A DNA stretch of 35,251 nt from an uncultured Chitinophaga sp. (GTDB lineage Bacteria; Bacteroidota; Bacteroidia; Chitinophagales; Chitinophagaceae), in NCBI RefSeq assembly GCF_937874145.1, contig NZ_CALNBI010000145.1:1-35251 (forward strand), given 5' to 3'. The position numbers and the translations under genes were made by a program. The notes beneath the pieces were generated by a model. That model ran no database searches, was not told the origin of the DNA, and was given only the letters and a program-made list of their open reading frames with translations. This document shows positions 1 through 7,171 of the stretch, piece by piece (within the stretch, counting starts at the first letter, position 1; every line of letters starts with the position of its first letter).

Positions 1-468
1 GAGCTGTGTGCGGGTGACCATGCGCCAGATGCCGTCGGCCTGCTGGAAGGCCATGAAGAGGGCTTCGGCGTCGGTGCTGTCGAGGTCGGTGGTGTTGTAA
101 GTGAATTGCAGGGTGAGGGGTTTGGGGAATTTGCCTTCGGGTTTGAGGCGATAGGCGATCCCGGGGCTGCCGGGCAGGGTGTTGGTGACGGGCTCTACGG
201 AAAAGGTGGTATTGGCCGCCACGGCGCCCGCGGGCACGGTGATGCGCAGTTTGCCGTCGGCCGATGCGATTTCGCCGCCCTGGGGGCCTATTTCTTTGGT
301 AACGGCTGTTCCGAGCGGGGTACCGATGGGGCGGACGGCGCCTTTGGGGCCCTGGGGCTCCTGGGGGTTTTGCGGGGTCTGGGGCACAGGGGTGTCTTCA
401 TGCCGCTTGTGGTGGTTGCAGGCAGACAGCAGGGCTGCCGCCAGCAAGAATACGCTGATTCGTTTCAT
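1..468 (-). CDS. Lipoprotein with ZU5-like domain, partial (3' end beyond window)
   Basis: Reading the minus strand from an ATG at 468 gives 156 open codons that run off the left edge. The N-terminus (MKRISVFLLAAALLSAC) is a lipoprotein signal with lipobox LSAC, so the mature protein should be lipid-anchored at Cys17. A Pro/Gln-rich linker (about residues 18-45) precedes a segment with a G-P-Q-G-G-E-I core and VPAGAV. That pattern is typical of ZU5-like domains in Bacteroidota surface lipoproteins. It continues into a beta-rich stretch that mentions no catalytic motif. The gene is divergent from the desaturase at 653. Function is unknown; ZU5 domains elsewhere are structural or self-processing modules. 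The opposite strand is also open here, but it lacks a signal or domain, and the minus-strand reading is clearly the coding one. Confidence 0.8.
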   Translation of the reverse strand, partial: MKRISVFLLAAALLSACNHHKRHEDTPVPQTPQNPQEPQGPKGAVRPIGTPLGTAVTKEIGPQGGEIASADGKLRITVPAGAVAANTTFSVEPVTNTLPGSPGIAYRLKPEGKFPKPLTLQFTYNTTDLDSTDAEALFMAFQQADGIWRMVTRTQL

Positions 469-617
469 TTTTGGGGTTATAAAATGGTTATGATGATGGT
501 GATTTCTCCGCAAAATTATTCACCGTCAAACCCCGGGTCAATAGGCAGTATTACTAGTTCTTCGAAAAAAATCGTTAAAACAATGTTAAATCACTATCAT
601 CCCGTTGATTGAAATCA

Positions 618-648
618 TTGCGGATTTATAAATCTGACCGTAATTTTG
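618..648 (+). promoter_or_regulatory. Bacteroidota-type promoter of the desaturase gene
   Basis: TTG (618-620), a 20-nt spacer, then TAATTTTG (641-648). This matches the Bacteroidota sigma consensus of TTG/TTTG at -33 and TAnnTTTG at -7. The expected transcription start falls at about 653, which is the A of the predicted start codon, so the mRNA may be leaderless. Confidence 0.6.
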
Positions 649-652
649 GCGG

Positions 653-1525
653 ATGAATACCACCATTACACCCAAAAAGGGTACGAACTGGCTGCATGAA
701 ATGGATTTTATCGGGATGCATCTTGTGCCGTTCCTGGCCTTTTTCACACATGTAACTGCTTTCGACTGGATTTTGTGCGCTGTGTTGTACTTCGTGCGCA
801 TGTTTTTTGTAACCGGCGGTTATCACCGATATTTCTCACACCGATCGTATAAAACTTCCCGTTTCTTCCAGTTCTTACTTGCCTGCGGCGCGCAGAGCAG
901 TTTCCAGAAAGGCGTGTTGTGGTGGGCCGCCAATCACCGCGTGCACCACAAACATTCCGATACCCCGGAAGATCCGCATTCCGCCAAGATCTACGGCTTC
1001 TGGCATGCCCATATCGGCTGGATCATGGACAAGGAACACAAAGAAACCCGTTTTGATCTCATCAAAGACATGAAACATAAAGAGCTGTTCTGGCTGAATA
1101 AATACCACTTCGTTCCGCCCGTGATCCTCGCGGTGGTGGTGTATTTCATCGGCAACAAAGTGAACGGCGCGGGTTGGTTCGACTGGTCGGCGGGGCTTTC
1201 CACGCTGTTCATCGGGTTCTTCCTCAGCACGATCCTGTTGTTCCACGGCACCTTCACCATCAACTCGCTCATGCACAAATGGGGCAAGGCGCGTTATAAG
1301 ACCGGCGACGAATCCAAGAACAGCCTGATCCTCGCGCTGGTTACCCTCGGCGAAGGCTGGCACAACAATCACCACTACTACCAGCGCGCTACGCGCCAGG
1401 GCTTCTACTGGTGGGAAATCGACATCACGTTTTATATTATCAAAATGCTGGGCTGGGTCGGGCTCGTGTGGGATATTCACGGCGTTCCGGAGAAAATACG
1501 GGAGAATAATAAAGTAGCAGCTTAA
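653..1525 (+). CDS. Acyl-CoA / stearoyl-CoA delta-9-type fatty acid desaturase
   Basis: An integral-membrane di-iron desaturase of 290 residues that would introduce a cis double bond into acyl chains using O2 and reducing equivalents. All three histidine boxes are present: HRYFSH (58-63), HRVHH (95-99) and HNNHH (237-241). Hydrophobic membrane segments lie at about 23-55, 70-92, 153-168 and 180-200, the usual desaturase topology. No cytochrome b5 domain is fused, so an external electron donor is needed. The start at 653 is chosen because the preceding segment looks like family N-termini, although a consensus -7 element ends only 4 nt upstream of it. The next in-frame ATG is at 701. A strong hairpin terminator follows, so the gene is probably monocistronic. 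The likely role is membrane fluidity adjustment. Confidence 0.9.
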   Translation: MNTTITPKKGTNWLHEMDFIGMHLVPFLAFFTHVTAFDWILCAVLYFVRMFFVTGGYHRYFSHRSYKTSRFFQFLLACGAQSSFQKGVLWWAANHRVHHKHSDTPEDPHSAKIYGFWHAHIGWIMDKEHKETRFDLIKDMKHKELFWLNKYHFVPPVILAVVVYFIGNKVNGAGWFDWSAGLSTLFIGFFLSTILLFHGTFTINSLMHKWGKARYKTGDESKNSLILALVTLGEGWHNNHHYYQRATRQGFYWWEIDITFYIIKMLGWVGLVWDIHGVPEKIRENNKVAA

Positions 1526-1543
1526 GTAATCGATATATTAGTG

Positions 1544-1573
1544 ATCCCCCGGTGTTGTGCCGGGGGATTTTTT
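1544..1573 (+). terminator. Rho-independent terminator after the desaturase gene
   Basis: A perfect 9-bp stem (ATCCCCCGG at 1544-1552 pairing with CCGGGGGAT at 1560-1568), a 7-nt loop, and a run of T at 1568-1573. Confidence 0.85.
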
Positions 1574-1613
1574 ATGCCTGTTATTTTCCCTGCTGTTTGA
1601 TTAAATTAGCCAT

Positions 1614-3503
1614 ATGCAACGTTTCCTGATCCTGCTGCTGCTCCTGTCTGCGACCGCAACGGCGCAGCAAACCCAAAAGCCACCGCTCCACGGCCGCCAC
1701 TGGATGGCCATTACCGGCAAGCCCCTCGCCGCCACTGCCGGCGCCGCGACCTTTCAAAAGGGCGGCAACGCGGTGGATGCCGCCTGCGCCATGCTCGCCG
1801 CTACATGCACCATGTGGGACGTGCTCAGCTGGGGCGGGGAAACGCAGGCGCTCATCTATCACCCGAAAACAGGTAAAGTAATCGCCATCAATGCGCTGGG
1901 CGTTGCGCCCACCGGCGCCACCGCGGCGTTTTATAAAAGCAAAGGCTACGCCTTCCCACCCGAATACGGACCTCTTTCCGCTGTCACTCCCGGCACGCCC
2001 GGCGGCATCTGTTACATGCTGGCGGAATATGGCACCAGGAGCCTCGCCGAGGTACTGCAGCCCGCCATGGAAATGGCCGCCGGCTACCCGATCGACGCGC
2101 AGACGGCCAACAGCATCGAACGCGGCAAATCATGGATCAGGCAATGGCCGTACAGCAAGGCGGTATTCCTCACGCATCCCGGGCAATCGCGCGAAGCGCC
2201 GGAAGCAGGTGAGATCTTCGTGCAGCGCGACCTTCTCGCCACCCTGCAAAAGATGGTGGATGCGGAAGCGGCGGCCCTCCGTGCCGGCAAGTCGCGCAAA
2301 GCAGCGATCATGGCTGCCTACGACCGGTTCTACAAAGGCGATATCGCACAGGAATTTGTGCGGGGCGCCCGGGAGCAGGGAGGCCTCATCACCATGCAGG
2401 ACCTCGCCAACTGGCGCGTTATCGAAGAAGAGCCCCTGCATGTGGATTACAAAGGCATCGGCGTTTACAAGCTCCGTGAATGGACGCAGGGCCCCGTGCT
2501 GCTGCAGGCGCTCAACATCCTCGAAAACTTCGACCTGAAAGCGATGGGATACAATTCCCCGCAATACATCCATACGGTGTACCAGGCCATGAACCTCAGC
2601 TTCGCCGACCGCGACTTCTACTACGGCGATCCGTACGGCGCACTGAAGCCCCCTATCGCAGGGCTCCTCAGCACAGCCTACGCCCGCCAGCGCGCCGCAG
2701 CCATCGACCCCAAACGCAACGCGCCCGACGTGCAGCCCGGCGACCCCTACCCTTTCCAGAACGGCCGCAACCCCTGGAAACGTTTCCTCGACGTAAGGCG
2801 CTCCCTCACCGATACCACGCAGCAACAGCAACCCGGCCACTTCGTTCCCAAACATGACGCCGTGGCGTACCGGCAGGCCGACAGCTCCTACCACGACCGC
2901 CTCTGGCGCGGCACCACCAGCGTGGAAGCCGCCGACGCGGAAGGATGGGTTGTCAGTATCACGCCCAGCGGCGGATGGCTGCCCGCCTGCATCGCAGGGC
3001 GCACGGGCGTAGGTATGAGCCAGCGGGCGCAGAGCTTCGTACTGGATTCGGTGATGAACCCATTCAACGTGATCGCTCCGGGCAAGCGGCCCCGCGTTAC
3101 GCTGACGCCTTCCATGGCGCTGAAAAACGGCAGGCCGTTCCTTTCCTTCGCCGTACAGGGTGGCGACACGCAGGACCAGAACCTGTTGCAATTTTTCCTC
3201 AACGTCGTGGAATTCGGGATGACGGTGCAGCAAGCCACGGAAGCCGCCAATATCAACAGCAACCAGCTCTGGCTGTCGCTCGGCGGAACGGCGGTGAAGG
3301 ACAGGGTCCCTAAATCCGGGAGCATTTTGGTAGCCAACACCACGCCAGACAGCACGCGCCGCGCCCTAGAAGCCATGGGCTATACGCTGAGCTACGCGGC
3401 CCGCACCAGCGGCCCCATCAACGCCATCTTCTTCGACACCCTGCACAAATCCCTCTGGGGTGGCAGCAGCAATCATGGCGAGGATTACGGGATCGGGTGG
3501 TAA
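1614..3503 (+). CDS. Secreted gamma-glutamyltransferase-family Ntn hydrolase
   Basis: A 629-residue gamma-glutamyltransferase/acylase-family protein. Residues 1-18 form a signal peptide ending in TATAQ, so it should act in the periplasm or outside the cell. N-terminal family signatures are visible: KGGNAVDAA near 43-51, and a P-G-T-P-G-G segment near 125-130. The autoprocessing site is RGTTSVEAAD, with Thr434 aligned to the catalytic Thr of the small subunit. The GG-D-x-Q motif (near 519-523) completes the small-subunit active site. In classical GGTs the nucleophile is followed by T-H-x-x-V. Here it reads T-S-V-E, so the protein belongs to a divergent branch and may not be a true glutathione hydrolase. 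It has its own terminator upstream. Substrate is not deducible from sequence alone. Confidence 0.85.
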   Translation: MQRFLILLLLLSATATAQQTQKPPLHGRHWMAITGKPLAATAGAATFQKGGNAVDAACAMLAATCTMWDVLSWGGETQALIYHPKTGKVIAINALGVAPTGATAAFYKSKGYAFPPEYGPLSAVTPGTPGGICYMLAEYGTRSLAEVLQPAMEMAAGYPIDAQTANSIERGKSWIRQWPYSKAVFLTHPGQSREAPEAGEIFVQRDLLATLQKMVDAEAAALRAGKSRKAAIMAAYDRFYKGDIAQEFVRGAREQGGLITMQDLANWRVIEEEPLHVDYKGIGVYKLREWTQGPVLLQALNILENFDLKAMGYNSPQYIHTVYQAMNLSFADRDFYYGDPYGALKPPIAGLLSTAYARQRAAAIDPKRNAPDVQPGDPYPFQNGRNPWKRFLDVRRSLTDTTQQQQPGHFVPKHDAVAYRQADSSYHDRLWRGTTSVEAADAEGWVVSITPSGGWLPACIAGRTGVGMSQRAQSFVLDSVMNPFNVIAPGKRPRVTLTPSMALKNGRPFLSFAVQGGDTQDQNLLQFFLNVVEFGMTVQQATEAANINSNQLWLSLGGTAVKDRVPKSGSILVANTTPDSTRRALEAMGYTLSYAARTSGPINAIFFDTLHKSLWGGSSNHGEDYGIGW

Positions 3504-3585
3504 CATCGTGGAAAACAACGCACAATGAAAGGACCGCGGAATGCCGGTATACTTTTTGGTCGTACATTTACCAAAATCATGCGGC

Positions 3586-4050
3586 ATGTTAACGATTGGC
3601 ACCCCGGCACCGGATTTTAACCTTTTCTCTACGCCCGATCAGCGGTATTCGCTGCAGGACTTCCAGGGCAAAAATCTCATCCTGGCGTTTTACCCGGCAG
3701 ACTGGAGCCCGGTTTGCGGCGACCAGATGTCGCTGTACAACGAGATGTTGCAGTTGTTCCGCAAGCAGAACGCTTCCATACTTGGTGTATCGGTCGACAG
3801 CAAGTGGTGCCACATGGCCTATACGCAGTCGCGCAACCTGCACTTCCCGCTGCTGGCGGACTTCGAGCCGAAGGGCGCCATGGCGAAAGCATATGAGGCT
3901 TACGATGAAAAGGAAGGCCAATGCCACCGCGCGTTGTATGTGATCGATGGCAACGGTATCATCCGCTGGAACTTTTTATCGCCTCCCGCTGTTAATCCTG
4001 GTGCAGACGGTATCCTCGACGCACTGGAAAAAATTCAGGCAAAAAAATAA
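3586..4050 (+). CDS. AhpC/TSA-type peroxiredoxin
   Basis: A thiol peroxidase of 154 residues reducing H2O2 or organic hydroperoxides. The N-terminus (IGTPAPDFNL) is the canonical peroxiredoxin beginning. The active site YPADWSPVC places the peroxidatic cysteine at Cys44, with Ser in place of the common Thr. A second cysteine near residue 112 (GQCHR) could resolve the disulfide. An in-frame ATG lies 45 nt upstream at 3541, but the extension has no family similarity, so the ATG at 3586 is preferred. It is cytoplasmic, with no signal peptide. The gene is 8 nt from the DsbA-like gene and so heads a three-gene redox operon, whose thioredoxin is a plausible electron donor. Confidence 0.9.
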   Translation: MLTIGTPAPDFNLFSTPDQRYSLQDFQGKNLILAFYPADWSPVCGDQMSLYNEMLQLFRKQNASILGVSVDSKWCHMAYTQSRNLHFPLLADFEPKGAMAKAYEAYDEKEGQCHRALYVIDGNGIIRWNFLSPPAVNPGADGILDALEKIQAKK

Positions 4051-4058
4051 ATCGATCT

Positions 4059-4574
4059 ATGGCAAAACTCACACCGCCGCCCGGCCCGCAGGATCATGTG
4101 CGGGGAAAGGAAGGAGCGCCCGTTACGCTGGTGGAATACGGCGATTTTCAGTGCTCCCATTGCGGGCACGCGTTCCCGGCAGTTGAAGACATCATCCGGA
4201 AAATGGGCAACGGCCTGCAGTTCGTGTACCGCCATTTCCCCTTGTCGGAATCCCATCCCCTGGCCAAATCAGCAGCCATCGCGGCGGAGGCCGCAGGCAG
4301 GCAGGGAAAGTTCTGGGAAATGCACCATCTCATCTTCCAAAACCAGGATAATTTATCTGTTGAAACCTTGTTCGCCATCGCGCAAAAAACCGGTATCGAT
4401 CTCGAACAATTCAGAAACGATATTCAGGACCCCGCGCTGGAAGAAAAAGTAGATGCGGATTTCGAGAGCGGCGTGAGAAGCGGCGTGAACGGAACGCCTT
4501 CGTTTTTCATCAACGGGCAAAAATACAACGGCAGCTATGACGAAGAATCGCTCATGGCTTCCCTCACTTTTTAA
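4059..4574 (+). CDS. DsbA-family thioredoxin-fold protein (cytoplasmic)
   Basis: A 171-residue protein of the DsbA/FrnE-like thioredoxin fold. The redox motif is Cys32-Ser-His-Cys35, in the context YGDFQCSHCGHAF, and the cis-proline loop is NGTPSFF (Pro147) with an alpha-helical insert between. There is no signal peptide or membrane segment, unlike periplasmic DsbA. It therefore probably acts in the cytoplasm, as a disulfide oxidoreductase or isomerase. It is 8 nt downstream of the peroxiredoxin and 9 nt upstream of the thioredoxin, so the three are almost certainly co-transcribed. This context suggests a role in oxidative-stress repair. Similar proteins are often annotated as DSBA oxidoreductase or thioredoxin_4 family; the exact substrate is unknown. 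Confidence 0.88.
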   Translation: MAKLTPPPGPQDHVRGKEGAPVTLVEYGDFQCSHCGHAFPAVEDIIRKMGNGLQFVYRHFPLSESHPLAKSAAIAAEAAGRQGKFWEMHHLIFQNQDNLSVETLFAIAQKTGIDLEQFRNDIQDPALEEKVDADFESGVRSGVNGTPSFFINGQKYNGSYDEESLMASLTF

Positions 4575-4583
4575 ATCCCTGTT

Positions 4584-4886
4584 ATGAGCGCATTCAACGA
4601 CCTGATAAACTCCGAACAACCCGTGCTGGTGGATTTTTACGCCGACTGGTGCCAGCCCTGCCATGCCATGACGCCCGTTGTCAAAGAAGTGGCGCAGGCG
4701 GTGGAAGGGAAAGCCAGGGTAGTGAAAGTAAATATCGACAAGAACCAGCAGGCCGCGCAACATTTCAATGTCAGCGCAGTACCTACGTTCATCATTTTCC
4801 GCAAGGGCCAGGTAGTTTGGCGCCATGCGGGCATGATCGACAAGGGGAGCCTGCTGCGCCAGTTGCAGGCTGCCGCATCCGTATAG
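4584..4886 (+). CDS. Thioredoxin
   Basis: A 100-residue classic single-domain thioredoxin. It has FYADWCQPCHAMTP, with redox cysteines at 23 and 26 and Gln instead of the common Gly in the CxPC motif. The cis-Pro loop is SAVPTFI (Pro67). It would pass electrons from thioredoxin reductase, not encoded here, to partners such as the peroxiredoxin two genes upstream. It is the last member of the redox trio. The next gene starts 45 nt downstream on the same strand and may or may not share the transcript. Confidence 0.92.
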   Translation: MSAFNDLINSEQPVLVDFYADWCQPCHAMTPVVKEVAQAVEGKARVVKVNIDKNQQAAQHFNVSAVPTFIIFRKGQVVWRHAGMIDKGSLLRQLQAAASV

Positions 4887-4931
4887 GAAAGGTGCCGGCA
4901 TTTTATTATCTTGACGGAAATAAGATTCCAC

Positions 4932-5822
4932 ATGAAACTAGCCGCCGCCCTTTTCTTACTGGCCGCCCTGCAGGCCAATGCCCAATCCGATTCAACGCAC
5001 CTGCTCGTTGCAGACGGCGCCAAACCCGTCCTCGTTTCCAAACAATTCAAATTCACGGAAGGCCCCGCACCCGACCGGAAAGGCAATATCTACTTCACCG
5101 ATCAGCCCAACAATACCATCTGGAAATACGATACGAAAGGAAAGCTTAGTCTTTTCACCGACCAGAGCGGCCGGGCGAATGGTTTGTATGTAGACAAGAA
5201 AGGAAATATCCTCGCCTGCGCGGATGCCGACAACCAGCTGTGGTCCTTCTCGCTCAAAGGCAAGCACACCGTGCTGGTGGATAATTTCGAGGGAAAGAAA
5301 CTCAACGGCCCCAATGATCTCTGGATCCATCCCAACGGCGACATTTACTTCACCGACCCCTACTATCAACGCAACTACTGGACCCGCCAGAAACCCGAGA
5401 TAGAAGGGATGAAAGTCTACTGCCTGCCCGCAGGCGCCAAAGCGCCGGTAGTGGTGGCCGACGATATCGTGAAACCCAACGGCATCGTGGGCACGCCTGA
5501 TGGAAAGTACCTCTATGTTGCGGATATCGGCGACGATAAAATCTACAGGTACGACATCCTTCCCAACAACCAGCTCGGCAACCGGATGTTATTCACCAAC
5601 AAAGGCGGCGACGGCATCACGCTCGATGAGCGCGGCAACCTCTACCTTTGCGGCAACGGCGTTTTCATCTACAACCCGCAGGGGCAGCAGATCGGGCATA
5701 TCGACGTCCCGGAAAAATGGACCGCCAACGCCTGCTTCGGCGGCAAGAAAAGGAATATCCTGTTCCTCACTGCGTCCACCGCTATTTACACCGTAGAAAT
5801 GAAAGTGAAGGGAGCGGAATAA
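4932..5822 (+). CDS. Secreted SMP-30/gluconolactonase-like beta-propeller protein
   Basis: A 296-residue protein of the SMP-30/gluconolactonase/LRE-like family, a six-bladed propeller that binds a divalent metal and often hydrolyses sugar lactones. A signal peptide (MKLAAALFLLAALQANAQ) predicts export. Family metal or active-site motifs are seen in order: FTEGPAPD (Glu), NGPNDLW, KPNGIVG, and VADIGDDKIY (Asp). The reading frame opens with a TTG at 4911, but ATG 4932 begins the signal peptide and is chosen. It ends 3 nt before the convergent ABC ATPase stop codon, leaving no room for a separate terminator. The lactone substrate cannot be assigned. Confidence 0.87.
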   Translation: MKLAAALFLLAALQANAQSDSTHLLVADGAKPVLVSKQFKFTEGPAPDRKGNIYFTDQPNNTIWKYDTKGKLSLFTDQSGRANGLYVDKKGNILACADADNQLWSFSLKGKHTVLVDNFEGKKLNGPNDLWIHPNGDIYFTDPYYQRNYWTRQKPEIEGMKVYCLPAGAKAPVVVADDIVKPNGIVGTPDGKYLYVADIGDDKIYRYDILPNNQLGNRMLFTNKGGDGITLDERGNLYLCGNGVFIYNPQGQQIGHIDVPEKWTANACFGGKKRNILFLTASTAIYTVEMKVKGAE

Positions 5823-5825
5823 TTT

Positions 5826-6812
5826 TTAAGGAAGAAACCAGATACCCTTCGACGACAAAGCCACAAACACCGCATCGCCTTTCTGGTGCTGCGGCGCGGT
5901 GGTGCGCACGGTCAGCAGGTTGCCCGGCACTTCGACCACCACATCGTGATAGCTTCCGCCGAACAGTACTTCCTTCCCCACGCCTTTGATGGCTTCGCTG
6001 CCGTCGTTCACCAAACGGAACTGCTCCGGCCGCACCATAAGGCTGCGCCCGTTGATAACGATCCCGGGCATGAGCGCGAAAACTTTCGCCTTGTCAGGCG
6101 GAAAGAGCTGGAACTCGCCCAGGAGCCCTGCTGCATAGGCGTCTGCCGGCTGGCGGTAGACCTCCGCGGGTGCGCCTTGCTGTACCAGTTGCCCGTCGCG
6201 CAGGATGATGATTTGATCGGCCCAGGGCAGCACATCGTCGGGGTCATGAGACACGAGGAGGCTGGTGATGCCGTATGTTTCCCCTAATTCGCGGATCACG
6301 GATTTGAGGATGCGGGTATGAATAAGGTCGAGGTTGGAATACGGTTCGTCGAGCAGCAGGAGCTTAGGTTTGGTAACGAGCAGCCGCGCCAGGGCGATGC
6401 GCTGCTTCTCCCCTCCCGACAGCTGGTCGGTTTTCCGTTTGAGGAACTGGCTGATGCGGCAGATCTCGAACAGTTTGCCGGCTTCTTCGTCGCTGAGCTG
6501 ATTGGCGTAGCCCAGGAGCTCTTCCACGCGGTAATTGTTGCGCAGCTCGTAATGTTGCGAGAGGTATGCAATACCTGGGTGGCCGGGGATGAGGCGGTAA
6601 TCCGGCCCCCAGACTTTCTCCCCTTCAAACAGCACTGTTCCGTCGTCCGGCTGCGCCCATCCCGCGATGATCCGCAGCAAGGTGCTTTTCCCCGATCCCG
6701 ATGCGCCCATTATCGCTACTTTCTGACCATTCTCCACTTTAAAAGACAAAGGCTGCAGCTCGAATCCCAGTTTGTCTTTTTTCGATATATCTGAAACTTG
6801 TAATAACGTCAT
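5826..6812 (-). CDS. ABC transporter ATP-binding protein with C-terminal TOBE-like domain
   Basis: A 328-residue ABC ATPase. Motifs in order: Walker A GASGSGKST (36-44), Q-loop near 86, signature LSGGEKQR (131-138), Walker B LLLLDEP (151-157), and switch His in VSHDPDD (near 189). After residue 235 comes a beta-rich TOBE-like regulatory domain (MVRPEQFRLV, then LFGGSYHDVVVEV), as in PotA/CysA/ModC-type importers for small solutes or ions. No permease or binding-protein gene is adjacent, so it is an orphan in this window, and the substrate cannot be named. The start ATG at 6812 directly gives a canonical N-terminus. Confidence 0.9.
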   Translation of the reverse strand: MTLLQVSDISKKDKLGFELQPLSFKVENGQKVAIMGASGSGKSTLLRIIAGWAQPDDGTVLFEGEKVWGPDYRLIPGHPGIAYLSQHYELRNNYRVEELLGYANQLSDEEAGKLFEICRISQFLKRKTDQLSGGEKQRIALARLLVTKPKLLLLDEPYSNLDLIHTRILKSVIRELGETYGITSLLVSHDPDDVLPWADQIIILRDGQLVQQGAPAEVYRQPADAYAAGLLGEFQLFPPDKAKVFALMPGIVINGRSLMVRPEQFRLVNDGSEAIKGVGKEVLFGGSYHDVVVEVPGNLLTVRTTAPQHQKGDAVFVALSSKGIWFLP

Positions 6813-6934
6813 AATCCCAAAATTGCCGGCCGGTTACTGCAAAGCGCGTTCCATTTCCGGATCATAAAGAAAAAACATTTCCGGGACTTGCTTCCGGAAG
6901 GCTTTTTCGCTTCTCCTAACCCATAGAATCTCAA

Positions 6935-7051
6935 TTAATTGCGTCTGCCCTTTTTCACGCGGTGCCGTTTGTGGAAGCTGACTTCCGGTCCGGCAGGCGC
7001 ATCCGTCATTTCAAAATCATCCGTGAAGGCTTCAGCCACGAATAACGACAT
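6935..7051 (-). CDS. Possible small protein (38 aa), acidic N-terminus, basic C-terminus
   Basis: An ATG at 7051 on the minus strand opens 38 codons to a TAA. The product starts MSLFVAEAFTDDFEMTD, has a central APAGPEVSFHK, and ends in a highly basic KRHRVKKGRRN. The sharp acidic-to-basic switch and ordinary codon use suggest a real small protein, perhaps nucleic-acid binding. I do not recognise a family, and chance cannot be excluded at this length. It is co-directional with the ABC ATPase, 122 nt upstream of it. Confidence 0.35.
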   Translation of the reverse strand: MSLFVAEAFTDDFEMTDAPAGPEVSFHKRHRVKKGRRN

Positions 7052-7133
7052 CCCGGCGGAAGCCGTTTAGTTGCCCCCTCCAATCCATGTAATTTGCATG
7101 TGCATTTTTCATTATACCTAACGGGCTCCATAC

Positions 7134-7147
7134 CGTTCCGCGGAACG
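7134..7147. promoter_or_regulatory. 14-nt perfect palindrome before the GH44 gene
   Basis: CGTTCCGCGGAACG is a perfect inverted repeat ending 24 nt before the ATG at 7172. It could be an operator or a 5' UTR hairpin. No known regulator motif is recognised. Confidence 0.35.
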
Positions 7148-7171
7148 TTTTATTGACCTCAACCATCTCTC

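Larger units (their letters stand above)
6813..7171. other. 359-bp intergenic region upstream of the GH44 gene
   Basis: This gap lies between the divergent ABC ATPase and the GH44 gene. It holds a possible 38-codon minus-strand gene (6935-7051), a 10-nt palindrome CTTCCGGAAG near 6891, and a 14-nt perfect palindrome 24 nt before the GH44 start. I found no exact TAnnTTTG promoter for the GH44 gene; TAATTTG near 7090 is one base short. Confidence 0.6.

Noticed and set aside
106..612. Plus-strand Gly-rich frame at the left edge
   Set aside because: The minus strand encodes a clear lipoprotein there.
3541..3585. Earlier ATG of the peroxiredoxin frame
   Set aside because: The 15 extra residues do not resemble the family, which starts at MLTIGTPAPDF.
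6816..6985. Minus-strand frame ending EMFFLYDPEMERALQ before the ABC ATPase
   Set aside because: Some codons look natural, but no start codon exists in front of the coding-like part and it overlaps the better small frame.
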